Below the pieces are notes generated by a model. The model had not been told where the DNA came from. It ran no database searches and saw only the letters and a program-made list of their open reading frames with translations. A program made the position numbers and the translations under genes. DNA of 64,000 nt from positions 124,001 through 188,000 of the forward strand of contig JBLLNP010000001.1 in the NCBI GenBank assembly GCA_048058975.1, written 5' to 3'. The DNA comes from RHLJ01 sp048058975 (lineage in GTDB: Bacteria > Bacteroidota > Rhodothermia > Balneolales > Balneolaceae). Below are positions 23,991 through 32,640 of the stretch, in pieces. The stretch's first letter is position 1; every line of letters starts with the position of its first letter.

Positions 23991-25930
23991 TTTTCAGAAG
24001 TAAGTTCCAAAACTAAGTCGGTTGTACCTTCTGTATTTTTAATTTCATCTAAAATTGCAGAGGTGCGAATTGCTTTCAGGTAAGAAGTTTCTTTTAGATA
24101 TATATAATTCCCCAAAATAGATTCACCCAATTCTTCTCCAACTATACCAAGCAATGATCCATCCGAATTAATAATTGCCGTACCTGGTGCTTTGCCGGAA
24201 AAATCATTGGTAGTATAAAAATACTCTGAGTTCGAATCAGTTCTTGGGTGCAGACTTCCGATATTATAAGAGAGAAATAAATCCGAGTCAGGGGAAAGCA
24301 ACTTAGAAGAACCAGAATTCATTTTAACACGAGTGAGTATCTGTTGCGCAGGAAATAAATAAGCGTAATGCCGGAGGAAATTTTGTTGAGCGGTCTCAAA
24401 AGAAAAAGCAATTTCTTCAAGAAGATTAAACAAAGGGTCATCAAAAATAGCGTTATTATTTAACGCCTGAAGTGCCCGTTCAGCATCAAAAAGAAAGGAA
24501 GAAGCCAGTCGTTCCTCCACATATATTGCGCTGAAAGATTTAACGTCGTCTGGACTCGCTTCTGTAAATAAATCAAATAGCATGAGAGGTTGTTGATCTT
24601 GGGGTATCGATTTAAAAACAGGGATAAATTCTTTCAACATATCTAATTCAGCTCCGGAATTTATTTGTTGGAGCATCTGGGAATGTGAGGCAATGGTTTG
24701 ACTCATCAACTGCTCTGTAGAACCAGAAGCAGATGCCTGATCTGCATAATTCCTGTACAGAGTGGCAAGGTTATCGAGACTGCTTAGTGTATTAAAATAG
24801 TTCGTCGAATATAAAATATCAGCGGTTTGTGCTGCTATATCATAAGCCTGATCAATTCGCGAAAAAAGGTCAGAATATATAGGAGGAAGTGTTGAATCAG
24901 CTTTAATTTCTTTTAAAAGCTTGTCCTCATTTGTCTTTTTTATGCTGATGACATTTCTCCCGGAAATCATCTCTTGTGCTGTTTGGAAAAAAGACAAGTT
25001 TTGAGAAACCGAATATCGATTAGAAGCTGACCGTAGTGCATACAAATCATCCAGCTTTGCTAGAGAATCTTCTTTGTTGAGGTAGATATCGAAAAAAGAA
25101 ACGATGTAGGGATTCAATTTTGTGTGGTAAAACTCGATTGCTCTCGAGGTTTCGAGTCGATAGGTTTTTCCAGGAAACCCAAAGGAGATGAGTTCATCAT
25201 CAGCAGTGAAAGGGGATTTTTCCAGCTTGAAATGAAATCCTGGTTGATAGGGAGCCGAAGAGTTTTCTCCATTATAAGCTCGAAGAACTACGTACTCATT
25301 TTCCAGTTTCGATTCCAGTTCATCACTTTTTAAAGAGTTAAGCTTCACTGAAGGAGCGAACACGAGCCTGACATTTCTTATAATTCGATAAACAAACATC
25401 ACTTGTCGATTTACCGAATAGAGGTCTTTGATTTCAACAAAAAGATCGGTTTGATTACCCCTACGTTCATTCAGTAAACGGGTTTTTTCCTCCTGAATAG
25501 AACGATAGATTTCATTATTTGGACTGAGCTCAGTCACATTTTTCTGAATTTCATCTGTTACATCTATCTGCTCAATTTCTACAAGAAGTGAAATTCCCTG
25601 TAACCGAACTTCATCTGTTTTCGATGTGGCGACAAAACCTGTTTGAAAAATATCAGTGTTATCTCCAGAAGAGATAAAATCAAGAATAGCAGAATAATTA
25701 GTTAAGAACAGGCCGTCCTCAGATACAAAAATACCACTACCGGAAGCATTATTACCTTTATAAAGTTTAGCAACCCCAAGGCTGAGGGAATCCGAAAATG
25801 GGGAAGAACTGAAAGGTTGAATTCCTTGAGAATAAAGAGGGGTTTCTGAGGCATTATCAGAACTGGTTTTAACAGAACCACATCCCCCAAAAAGAATTGA
25901 GATAAATAAAATAAAAAGAGTTGATCGCAT
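23987..25930 (-). CDS. S46 peptidase-like lipoprotein lacking catalytic residues
   Basis: This 647-residue lipoprotein (lipobox GGC, Cys17) follows the S46 dipeptidyl-peptidase (DPP7/DPP11) fold along its length: GSGIFVSEDGLFLTN, DIFQTGF, a NVRLVFAPS segment, ISFGFPGKTYR and a C-terminal block near 575-600. The catalytic residues are missing. The expected NHHC is NYSA at 78-81, and the conserved D-N-W-M-W-P-R-H stretch is absent. The GNSGSP serine site is replaced by SGKAPGTA. It is also shorter than the roughly 700 residues of active members. It is most likely a pseudoenzyme, perhaps a peptide-binding or structural protein of the envelope. Confidence 0.82.
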   Translation of the reverse strand: MRSTLFILFISILFGGCGSVKTSSDNASETPLYSQGIQPFSSSPFSDSLSLGVAKLYKGNNASGSGIFVSEDGLFLTNYSAILDFISSGDNTDIFQTGFVATSKTDEVRLQGISLLVEIEQIDVTDEIQKNVTELSPNNEIYRSIQEEKTRLLNERRGNQTDLFVEIKDLYSVNRQVMFVYRIIRNVRLVFAPSVKLNSLKSDELESKLENEYVVLRAYNGENSSAPYQPGFHFKLEKSPFTADDELISFGFPGKTYRLETSRAIEFYHTKLNPYIVSFFDIYLNKEDSLAKLDDLYALRSASNRYSVSQNLSFFQTAQEMISGRNVISIKKTNEDKLLKEIKADSTLPPIYSDLFSRIDQAYDIAAQTADILYSTNYFNTLSSLDNLATLYRNYADQASASGSTEQLMSQTIASHSQMLQQINSGAELDMLKEFIPVFKSIPQDQQPLMLFDLFTEASPDDVKSFSAIYVEERLASSFLFDAERALQALNNNAIFDDPLFNLLEEIAFSFETAQQNFLRHYAYLFPAQQILTRVKMNSGSSKLLSPDSDLFLSYNIGSLHPRTDSNSEYFYTTNDFSGKAPGTAIINSDGSLLGIVGEELGESILGNYIYLKETSYLKAIRTSAILDEIKNTEGTTDLVLELTSEN

Positions 25931-26015
25931 GAAAGATGATACTTAAAAGTAAAGAAGGATTCTTTATATTTAAGATATTCTAAGATGAAATTGAATCAAC
26001 AGATAATCTACATTC

Positions 26016-26366
26016 ATGAATTACACTCAAAATTTTTTCTACCTCTGTAAAACCCCGTTAAGTGCTGAAGGCCCATCTGATGTTGAAATCGTTACTCGTG
26101 CTGATAATAATGAAGACTTTCCGCGTGTTTTTAAAGAGTTTGAAGAACTACGATCTCATGCATTCAATAAGGATAACATTTACAGTGTAGTTCGTGCTGA
26201 TGATATTTTTGAATTGGTAAGAACAAATAACGATAAAGAGGCTAGAGAAGAAGCTTACGAAAAAGCTCAGCCTGAGATTATTACTAACCTGCAGCACCGG
26301 GTTATGCAGGGAAAAGACGCTAACGCGAAAGCGATTCTTAAAGAAGTTTACGATATAGAATCGTAA
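26016..26366 (+). CDS. Small cytoplasmic protein of unknown function
   Basis: I do not recognise this 116-residue protein. It has no signal peptide. It starts with an aromatic-rich segment (MNYTQNFFYLCK) and is then acidic and helical (NNDKEAREEAYEKAQPEI, then AKAILKEVYDIES). It lies 85 bases from the divergent S46-like gene and 92 bases before csbD. A TATATTTA upstream is close to a -7 box. Confidence 0.55.
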   Translation: MNYTQNFFYLCKTPLSAEGPSDVEIVTRADNNEDFPRVFKEFEELRSHAFNKDNIYSVVRADDIFELVRTNNDKEAREEAYEKAQPEIITNLQHRVMQGKDANAKAILKEVYDIES

Positions 26367-26458
26367 GGCTTTAAATCCTTTTATTAATTTCTGAAACAAA
26401 ATTCAGTTGCTCCGGTTCATAATAGTGAAGTTAATTATAATGAAAACAAACTATTATT

Positions 26459-26644
26459 ATGAACGACCTTAAAATTAAAGGTAATTGGAACGAAACAAAA
26501 GGAAAATTAAAGCAAAAATATTCTGAGCTTACAGAGGACGACTTAATGTTTGCTGAAGGTAAAGAAGACGAATTATTAGGTCGCCTTCAAAAGAAGTTAG
26601 GAAAGGCAAAAGAAGAGATCATTAAAGAAATTGAGAATCTGTAA
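26459..26644 (+). CDS. CsbD-family stress protein
   Basis: The 61-residue protein has the CsbD signature: an N-terminal IKGNWNETKGKLKQKYSELT and a C-terminal GKEDELLGRLQKKLGKAKEE. CsbD proteins are small, charged, stress-induced proteins of unknown mechanism. It is a single gene with its own terminator. Confidence 0.9.
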   Translation: MNDLKIKGNWNETKGKLKQKYSELTEDDLMFAEGKEDELLGRLQKKLGKAKEEIIKEIENL

Positions 26645-26668
26645 ATCTTAAAAAATTCAAATAAGAAT

Positions 26669-26695
26669 AAACCGCCTACATGGCGGTTTTTTTAT
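26669..26695 (+). terminator. Rho-independent terminator after csbD-like gene
   Basis: AAACCGCC (26669-26676) pairs with GGCGGTTT (26682-26689) over a 5-base loop, followed by a T run. Confidence 0.88.
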
Positions 26696-26741
26696 TTTAG
26701 ATTGTTATTATTAAAAATCAATTCTAACTAACATCGGAGAA

Positions 26742-27560
26742 ATGGAAGATTTTAATTTTAGCACTGACATGCTGCTGGATCTTGTGTTCTTATATGGACC
26801 GGGACTCCTTAAAGCTATCGCGGTTCTCGTAGTAGGGCTTTGGATAGTTAAATTAATAGTAGGCTTTATTGGAAAATTACTTGAGAAAAGTAACGTAGAT
26901 CCTTCTCTACGTGGTTTTCTGAGAAGTATGGTATCCATTTTACTTAAAGTGATGGTTTACATTACCGCATTAGGAATGCTTGGTGTGGAAATGACCTCGT
27001 TCATCGCTATTCTTGGAGCCGCGGGTTTGGCAGTAGGTTTGGCTCTTTCTGGAACACTACAAAACTTCGCCGGAGGAGTAATGATTCTCCTCTTCAAACC
27101 ATATAAAGTAGGCGATTTTATAGATGCTCAAGGACATAGTGGTGTGGTTAAAGAAATTCAGATTTTTGTAACCATATTAACTACTCCAGACAACAAAACA
27201 GTGATTATCCCAAATGGTCCGTTAGCTACAGGTTCAATGACCAATTTTTCTACACAGCCAACCCGAAGAGTTGACTGGACTTTTGGTATTGGATATGGCG
27301 ATGATGTAGATACAGCATACAAAGTTTTAAAAAGGCTGATTTCCGAAGACGATCGAATTCTCTCAGATCCAGAACCATTCATGGCCGTATCTGAATTAGC
27401 CGATAGTTCTGTAAATATAGTAGTACGGGTTTGGGTAAATGCGGCTGATTATTGGGGAGTATACTTCAGGATGAATGAAGAGGTGTATAAAACCTTTGAT
27501 AAAGAAGGGCTTAATATTCCTTTTCCGCAAACAGATGTTCATCTCCACAAAGTGAACTAA
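26742..27560 (+). CDS. Small-conductance mechanosensitive channel (MscS family)
   Basis: This 272-residue protein is an MscS-type channel that releases solutes during osmotic downshock. It has three N-terminal membrane segments (to about residue 110), the pore-lining glycine/alanine helix ILGAAGLAVGLALSGTLQNFAGG, and the beta domain with PYKVGDFIDA and VIIPNGPLATGSMTN. The length matches E. coli MscS (286). It is monocistronic, with a hairpin after it. Confidence 0.93.
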   Translation: MEDFNFSTDMLLDLVFLYGPGLLKAIAVLVVGLWIVKLIVGFIGKLLEKSNVDPSLRGFLRSMVSILLKVMVYITALGMLGVEMTSFIAILGAAGLAVGLALSGTLQNFAGGVMILLFKPYKVGDFIDAQGHSGVVKEIQIFVTILTTPDNKTVIIPNGPLATGSMTNFSTQPTRRVDWTFGIGYGDDVDTAYKVLKRLISEDDRILSDPEPFMAVSELADSSVNIVVRVWVNAADYWGVYFRMNEEVYKTFDKEGLNIPFPQTDVHLHKVN

Positions 27561-27569
27561 AAGATTTAA

Positions 27570-27599
27570 AAAAGCCGGTGTTAAAGCCGGCTTTTCTGT
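27570..27599 (+). terminator. Rho-independent terminator after mscS-like gene
   Basis: AAAAGCCGG (27570-27578) pairs with CCGGCTTTT (27587-27595) over an 8-base loop; the T run is short and interrupted. Confidence 0.75.
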
Positions 27600-27700
27600 T
27601 TTTAGAAAAGCCCCCGAAAGTTGCTTAAGGTGCCGGAGATATGTTATCTTGATGAACATATTAACAAAGCAGGCATGAGCCGTTAAAACGAACAATTGGA

Positions 27701-27708
27701 AAGGAAGG
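27701..27708 (+). promoter_or_regulatory. Ribosome binding site fixing the DUF349 gene start
   Basis: AAGGAAGG lies 5 bases before the GTG at 27714. This supports that GTG over the in-frame TTG at 27696, which would lie upstream of the site. Confidence 0.6.
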
Positions 27709-27713
27709 TAGTT

Positions 27714-29696
27714 GTGACTAACCTGGAGCAAGAAAATAAAGACGAAACTATAAAAGAGGATACTGAGTTTAATCAGCCTTCTGAAGAAGAAAAGAAAGAA
27801 CCGGAGACAGAAGTTAAAGAAGAGCCTGTCAAAGAAACACAGGAAGAGTCAATTGCAGAAGAGGTAGCTGATGTTGAAACGATAGTTGAAGAGACAGAAG
27901 AAACTACAAGTGAAGAATCTGTAGCTGATGATCAGCCGGAAGAGCTAGCCGTAGCCGAAGAAGCCTTAGTAGCAGAAACAGAAGAACAAGAAGAAGAGCC
28001 TGCGACAGGACAAGTACTTTCCGAAAGCTTTTATTCTGAGATTCTTGAGAAAGCTGAAGAGTTCGTAAAGCAGCAAGACTGGTCTTTTGTATCAAATGAG
28101 CTTGCAAATCTGGCACTTCATATTGAAGAAGGTCCTGATCCGAATAATGAAGATTCTAAAAAGGCCATCCAAAAATTTAATACCCTTAGAGATGAGTTTG
28201 AAGAAAAAAAACGGGCTCATTACGAAGAACTAAAAAAAAGAAAAGCGGAAAACCTTGAAGCAAAGAAGGGACTTCTAAAACAGTTTTCTGATATCATTAA
28301 TGAAGAGAAGTGGACGGCAACTAAAGAAGTAAATCAGATACGTGGAAGGTGGGAGTCTATTAAAGTATTGCCACATGGCGAAGTTGATGCGTTAAACGAT
28401 AGGTTTAATCATTTGATGGAGGAATTCGAAAGCCATAAAGTAGATCGTCTGGTAAAAAAGCTTCAAAAAGAAGAAGAGAATTTAACATTGAAGTTGGTCA
28501 TCCTCGAAAAAATGGATGCCCTTAATGAGAAAGTCACCGGCGATAAAGCAGATTTTGATGAGCTCAACAAAGAATTTCATGATCTTCTTTTGCAATGGAG
28601 AAAAGTAGGACGAGTTCCTGCGGAAAAAAATCAGCAGATTTGGGATCATTTTAATGAAGCCCAGGATTCTTTTAGCCAGCTTCGTTTTAAGCATGACAAG
28701 GAATACCGCAAGTCGGTAGAAAAATCACTTGAGAAGAAAAAGAAGCTAATCAAGGAAGCTGAAGCACTTATTGACAATGAAGATATTGCCATTGCTGCAC
28801 GCCATGTAAATAAACTTCACAACCAGTGGAAGAAAACGGGCAACCTTCCCCAGAAAGAAGAGAACGAGCTTTGGGATAAATTTAAAGCTGCTACCGATGC
28901 GTTTAATGAAAAGAAGTCAGATAATATTGAGGTTCTTAGAGACCGGGAGCAGGAAAATCTGGAAGAGAAACTAAAACTAATTGAAAAGGCTGAGTCAATT
29001 CAGGATGTAGAAGACTTTGATGAAGGGCATCAGGCTATGCAAAAGTTGATGGCCGAATGGAAGAAAATCGGGCCGGTTCCAAGAAAGAAATCATCCAAAA
29101 TCTGGAAAAATTTTAAAGGAGCAATGGATGTTTTCTACGACAAGCGCAGAGATCATTTTAAAGATGTACGCAAAGATCACAAGGAAAATCTTACCAAAAA
29201 GAATGAGCTGATTGGTAAGCTTAAGGAATTGTCAGAAAGTGACGATCTGGTGCTTGCAGTTTCTGAAGCAAAAAAGATACAGGCAGAGTTCAAGAACATT
29301 GGCCATGTTCCTCTGAAGTTTAAAAACAAGATATGGAAAGAATATCGGGAAGTATGTGATGTGATTTATGACCGATATAGGTCATCGGGTTCAGACCTGG
29401 GAATGGAACGTAAACTGGCGTCTGAAGGATTTGAACCTTCTGACCGAAAAGAAATTATTAAACATCAGAAAGAGCTCGACTCCCTGAAAAAAGATATTTC
29501 AAAATTAGAGTCAGAAATCATTCAATACCAGGAAGCGAAAACTTATTTCAAGCCAACGAACAAAGGGAATAAGTTAAGGGACGAGCTTCAGGAAAAAATT
29601 GATAAGGCTCAGGTTGAACTATCAAAGAAAAAGGAAAAAACCTCGGAACTAAAAAGGGCGATTCGGGATATCAAAGCTGGAGACGAGGAAGAATAG
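27714..29696 (+). CDS. DUF349 repeat protein with acidic N-terminus
   Basis: The roughly 660-residue protein opens with about 95 residues made largely of Glu, Thr and Val, likely disordered. It then has five DUF349 repeats of about 75 residues, each with a W..(I/V/T)G.(V/L)P core (WESIKVLP, WRKVGRVP, WKKTGNLP, WKKIGPVP, FKNIGHVP). A C-terminal coiled coil follows (about 590-660). It has no signal peptide. DUF349 proteins are helical and of unsettled function; E. coli YfdX-type comparisons do not apply. The start is taken at the GTG with a good ribosome binding site. Confidence 0.82.
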   Translation: MTNLEQENKDETIKEDTEFNQPSEEEKKEPETEVKEEPVKETQEESIAEEVADVETIVEETEETTSEESVADDQPEELAVAEEALVAETEEQEEEPATGQVLSESFYSEILEKAEEFVKQQDWSFVSNELANLALHIEEGPDPNNEDSKKAIQKFNTLRDEFEEKKRAHYEELKKRKAENLEAKKGLLKQFSDIINEEKWTATKEVNQIRGRWESIKVLPHGEVDALNDRFNHLMEEFESHKVDRLVKKLQKEEENLTLKLVILEKMDALNEKVTGDKADFDELNKEFHDLLLQWRKVGRVPAEKNQQIWDHFNEAQDSFSQLRFKHDKEYRKSVEKSLEKKKKLIKEAEALIDNEDIAIAARHVNKLHNQWKKTGNLPQKEENELWDKFKAATDAFNEKKSDNIEVLRDREQENLEEKLKLIEKAESIQDVEDFDEGHQAMQKLMAEWKKIGPVPRKKSSKIWKNFKGAMDVFYDKRRDHFKDVRKDHKENLTKKNELIGKLKELSESDDLVLAVSEAKKIQAEFKNIGHVPLKFKNKIWKEYREVCDVIYDRYRSSGSDLGMERKLASEGFEPSDRKEIIKHQKELDSLKKDISKLESEIIQYQEAKTYFKPTNKGNKLRDELQEKIDKAQVELSKKKEKTSELKRAIRDIKAGDEEE

Positions 29697-29814
29697 TGTT
29701 TAAGTTTTAAAAAAAAATTACAATCTTAGTGTGGCTTTTTTCCGGGGCTAACAAATGATCGTTCCCGCATAAAATCATGGTTCGTCTGCAGTTATGTTGT
29801 ATAACAGTTGATTA

Positions 29815-30678
29815 TTGACTAATACTATCAAAATAAAATTTTGGGGAGTCAGAGGCTCTACTCCGTGCGCCAACGCCGAAAACATGGTGTTTGGTGGAAA
29901 TACTACATGTCTTCAAATTGAGAGCGCATTAATACCCGAGTTGCTGATAGTTGATTGTGGTACCGGGCTACGAAACCTTGGAAATAAACTGGATGCTTCA
30001 GGTGAAGGGCACACCGGAAGAATATTTATTACTCACCCACATTGGGATCATCTTCAGGGTTTTCCTTTTTTTAAACCATTTTACGATCCTAAAAGCTGGT
30101 TTAAGGTATATCTTCCACCACAAGACGATGTAGGTTGTAAAGAGATTCTCCAAGGGCATATGTCTAACACTTTCTTTCCTGTTACTCTGGATATGCTTGA
30201 AGCCGACATGGATTGCGAAACCTTTCAGCCTGGGAAAATTAACTTCGAAGGCTATTCTATCGACTACATGTGGGCTAAGCACACTGTACAAACTGCCATC
30301 TATAAACTTGAGATAGGTGAGAAAGTTATTGTTTTTGCCCCTGATAATGAACTCCCTCTCGATAGCGAGGAGAGCTCGACTCGCTTTATTTCAGAATTCC
30401 AGAATTTCGTAAAAGGAGTGGATGTATTGATACATGATGCCCAGTTTAGCTTAAGCCAGCATAAAGAACGGCTTGGATGGGGGCACTCTTCCTGGGAGAA
30501 TGTAATTGATAAAACCAAAGGACTTGGAATTGGCAAGTTATTGCTTACTCATCATGACCCCGATAGTTCAGACGACTATTTAGCTGCGTTAGATGCCCGG
30601 GTTAAGAATGAATTTGGTGGAGATTTTGAAGAGGTGAGTTTTGTAAAAGAAGGGCAGGATATTATCCTGCCCATTTAA
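29815..30678 (+). CDS. MBL-fold metallohydrolase
   Basis: The 287-residue protein has the metallo-beta-lactamase fold: GGNTTCLQIE at the start, the metal site ITHPHWDHLQGFPFF (HxHxDH), a VFAPDNE strand, DVLIHDAQ and LTHHDPD. The early KFWGVRGSTPCAN resembles the cyclic-nucleotide phosphodiesterase/PhnP-like branch. The substrate is unknown; a phosphodiester is likely by family. The start is a TTG at 29815. Confidence 0.85.
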   Translation: MTNTIKIKFWGVRGSTPCANAENMVFGGNTTCLQIESALIPELLIVDCGTGLRNLGNKLDASGEGHTGRIFITHPHWDHLQGFPFFKPFYDPKSWFKVYLPPQDDVGCKEILQGHMSNTFFPVTLDMLEADMDCETFQPGKINFEGYSIDYMWAKHTVQTAIYKLEIGEKVIVFAPDNELPLDSEESSTRFISEFQNFVKGVDVLIHDAQFSLSQHKERLGWGHSSWENVIDKTKGLGIGKLLLTHHDPDSSDDYLAALDARVKNEFGGDFEEVSFVKEGQDIILPI

Positions 30679-30688
30679 TCACAATTTT

Positions 30689-31168
30689 TTAGAAATAAAA
30701 ACGAAGTCCGATAGCACCGTCACCATTTAAATCGGTATCGGGAACCAGATCAAGAATAGGTGCAATTTCTACAAAGAGATCGAGTGGAGCATCTGCGAAA
30801 AGGTAATTAAATCCCAGCGGAACCCGGGCTCCTATTCTGGAATCTGCATTTTCGATTAGAAGAAGTCTTGAACCAATACCATAGTAAAAAGCAAGATTTC
30901 CTTTCTCAACATCCAGATAAGAATGCCATAAGTAATCAGCATGTAGATTGATTGCGTCGCGGTTCTCAAGTGACCATGCTGCTCCCACATCAAATGCGGT
31001 TTTAGACCCAAGCCAGTTCTTAAAGGAGACACCCGTAGGGTCACCAATCATAATCCCAATAGCTTTTTGTCCCTTATCAGCTTTAGCCTGAGCATTTGCA
31101 TCAACCGAAAAAGAAATAGTTAAAAATGCTGCAATAAAAGTGTATAAAAGTGTTTTCTTAAAATTCAT
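30689..31168 (-). CDS. Small outer-membrane beta-barrel protein
   Basis: The 159-residue product has a signal peptide ending at VDANAQA and alternates hydrophobic and polar residues in short strands (FDVGAAWSLENRDAINLHADYLWH, LAFYYGIGSRLLL), ending in GLRFYF with an aromatic last residue as in outer-membrane barrels. It is too short for a large barrel; 6-8 strands would fit. Its function is unknown. It converges with the MBL gene. Confidence 0.68.
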   Translation of the reverse strand: MNFKKTLLYTFIAAFLTISFSVDANAQAKADKGQKAIGIMIGDPTGVSFKNWLGSKTAFDVGAAWSLENRDAINLHADYLWHSYLDVEKGNLAFYYGIGSRLLLIENADSRIGARVPLGFNYLFADAPLDLFVEIAPILDLVPDTDLNGDGAIGLRFYF

Positions 31169-31255
31169 AAGTTGTTTGTAGTTAATTATTGTGTACGCTA
31201 TTAAATCTAAAAGCGAAGTATAAGTTCCATTTTTTATAAGTATCTAACAGACTTA

Positions 31256-31873
31256 ATGTTTGAACAAAAGGGGAAAACAGTAAAAGTATTTATTAAAAAC
31301 CCAGAAAAAGGGAAGGTAAAAACACGGCTGGCAGCTACTTTGGGAGATGAAGAAGCAGTACGGGTTTACAAGCTATTGCTAAGTTATACAAGAGGCGTTG
31401 TTTTAAAGATGGAGGTACAAAAGGAAGTATGGTACTCGGGTTTTATTGATTACGAAGACGAATGGGATGGCAACGTATTCTCAAAAAAGCTTCAAAGAGG
31501 TCAGGACTTAGGGGAGCGAATGAAGGAAGCTTTTAAAAAAAGTTTCGAGGAAGGAAGCTCTAAGTATGTTGTATTAATAGGAAGTGACTGTGCTGAGCTG
31601 ACTCAGGAAATTTTGGAAGAAGCATTTAGAAAACTTAAAACAAATGAGTTGGTGCTGGGGCCTGCTGAGGACGGAGGATACTACCTGATTGGGATGTCCA
31701 AATTTTTGCCTGATATTTTTGATGAAATTGAATGGAGTACAAGACAAGTGTTTAGTAAAACCATTTCTAAAGCAGAGCAAGCAGGCCTGAACTTTGCACT
31801 GTTACCGGAGTTAAGTGACGTAGATACAGTAGAAGATTGGGAAAAAGCAAAGGAGAAACTGGTAGATGATTAG
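31256..31873 (+). CDS. TIGR04282-type glycosyltransferase (arsenosugar-associated)
   Basis: The 205-residue protein has the nucleotidyltransferase-like GT-A fold of the TIGR04282 family: FIKNPEKGKVKTRLAATLG at the start and the VLIGSDCAELT and GPAEDGGYYLIGM motifs. Its partner gene starts 8 bases before its stop. The pair is linked by family with arsenosugar biosynthesis, but no ArsM or radical SAM partner is in the window, so the actual product is open. Confidence 0.82.
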   Translation: MFEQKGKTVKVFIKNPEKGKVKTRLAATLGDEEAVRVYKLLLSYTRGVVLKMEVQKEVWYSGFIDYEDEWDGNVFSKKLQRGQDLGERMKEAFKKSFEEGSSKYVVLIGSDCAELTQEILEEAFRKLKTNELVLGPAEDGGYYLIGMSKFLPDIFDEIEWSTRQVFSKTISKAEQAGLNFALLPELSDVDTVEDWEKAKEKLVDD

Positions 31874-32549
31874 CATTATTATTCCAACCTTTAACGAGCA
31901 GGATTCTATTTCGAATTTGATCAGTTTTTTAAAAAAACATGCCGAGCAAGGTGACATTGAAGTTATTGCAAGTGATGGTGGAAGTACGGACGAAACCAGG
32001 ATGCTGGCAAAAAAAGCAGGGGCAAAAGTTGTAGAAAGTGCAATGAAAGGCAGAGGGGCTCAAATGAACTATGGTGCGGCCAAGGCGTCTGGAGATATCT
32101 TGTATTTTCTTCATGCAGATACCTACCCTCCAAAAACATATTGCAAGGATATCAAAGAAGCACTCTTGGAAGGATATGAAGCAGGTTGCTACCGGCTTTC
32201 ATTTGATGATAAACATCCCCTACTCAGGTTCTATAGCTGGTTCACACGTTTTGATATAGACTATTTTCGTTTTGGGGATCAGAGCTTATTCATCAAAAAA
32301 ATACTGTTCGAAGAAATGATCGGTTTTAGGGAGGAATTAATTGTAATGGAGGATCAGGACATAGTGAGACGAATCAAGAAAAAAAGTCGGTTTAAAATTC
32401 TCTCAGAATCAGTAAGTACATCAGCAAGAAAATACAGACAAGTTGGAGTTGCGAAATTGCAGTTAATTTTTACTATTATGTTTGTCCGATTTTATCTTGG
32501 AACGCCACAGGAAAAACTGGTAAGCTTCTACAAAAGCTTTATTAAATAG
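31866..32549 (+). CDS. TIGR04283-type family 2 glycosyltransferase
   Basis: The 227-residue protein starts SIIIPTFNEQDSISNLI and has ASDGGSTDET, the GRGAQMNYGA motif and FLHADTYPP, placing it in the TIGR04283 GT2 family that accompanies TIGR04282. The overlap with the preceding gene shows coupling. A C-terminal hydrophobic stretch (QLIFTIMFVRFYLG) may touch the membrane. Confidence 0.84.
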   Translation: MISIIIPTFNEQDSISNLISFLKKHAEQGDIEVIASDGGSTDETRMLAKKAGAKVVESAMKGRGAQMNYGAAKASGDILYFLHADTYPPKTYCKDIKEALLEGYEAGCYRLSFDDKHPLLRFYSWFTRFDIDYFRFGDQSLFIKKILFEEMIGFREELIVMEDQDIVRRIKKKSRFKILSESVSTSARKYRQVGVAKLQLIFTIMFVRFYLGTPQEKLVSFYKSFIK

Positions 32550-32640
32550 CCAATGTTATGGAAGTGTAAAATTGAATGTTTAAATATGCTCTTGGTGTTT
32601 AAGTTGAGTATCTTTAGATTGAAATAAAGAAATAGATTCC

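Noticed and set aside
27720..28010. Glu-rich repeat region considered as a tandem repeat
   Set aside because: It is the acidic, disordered start of the DUF349 protein with no regular repeat unit.
31256..32549. Complete arsenosugar biosynthesis cluster
   Set aside because: Only the two glycosyltransferases are present; no ArsM methyltransferase or radical SAM enzyme is in the window.
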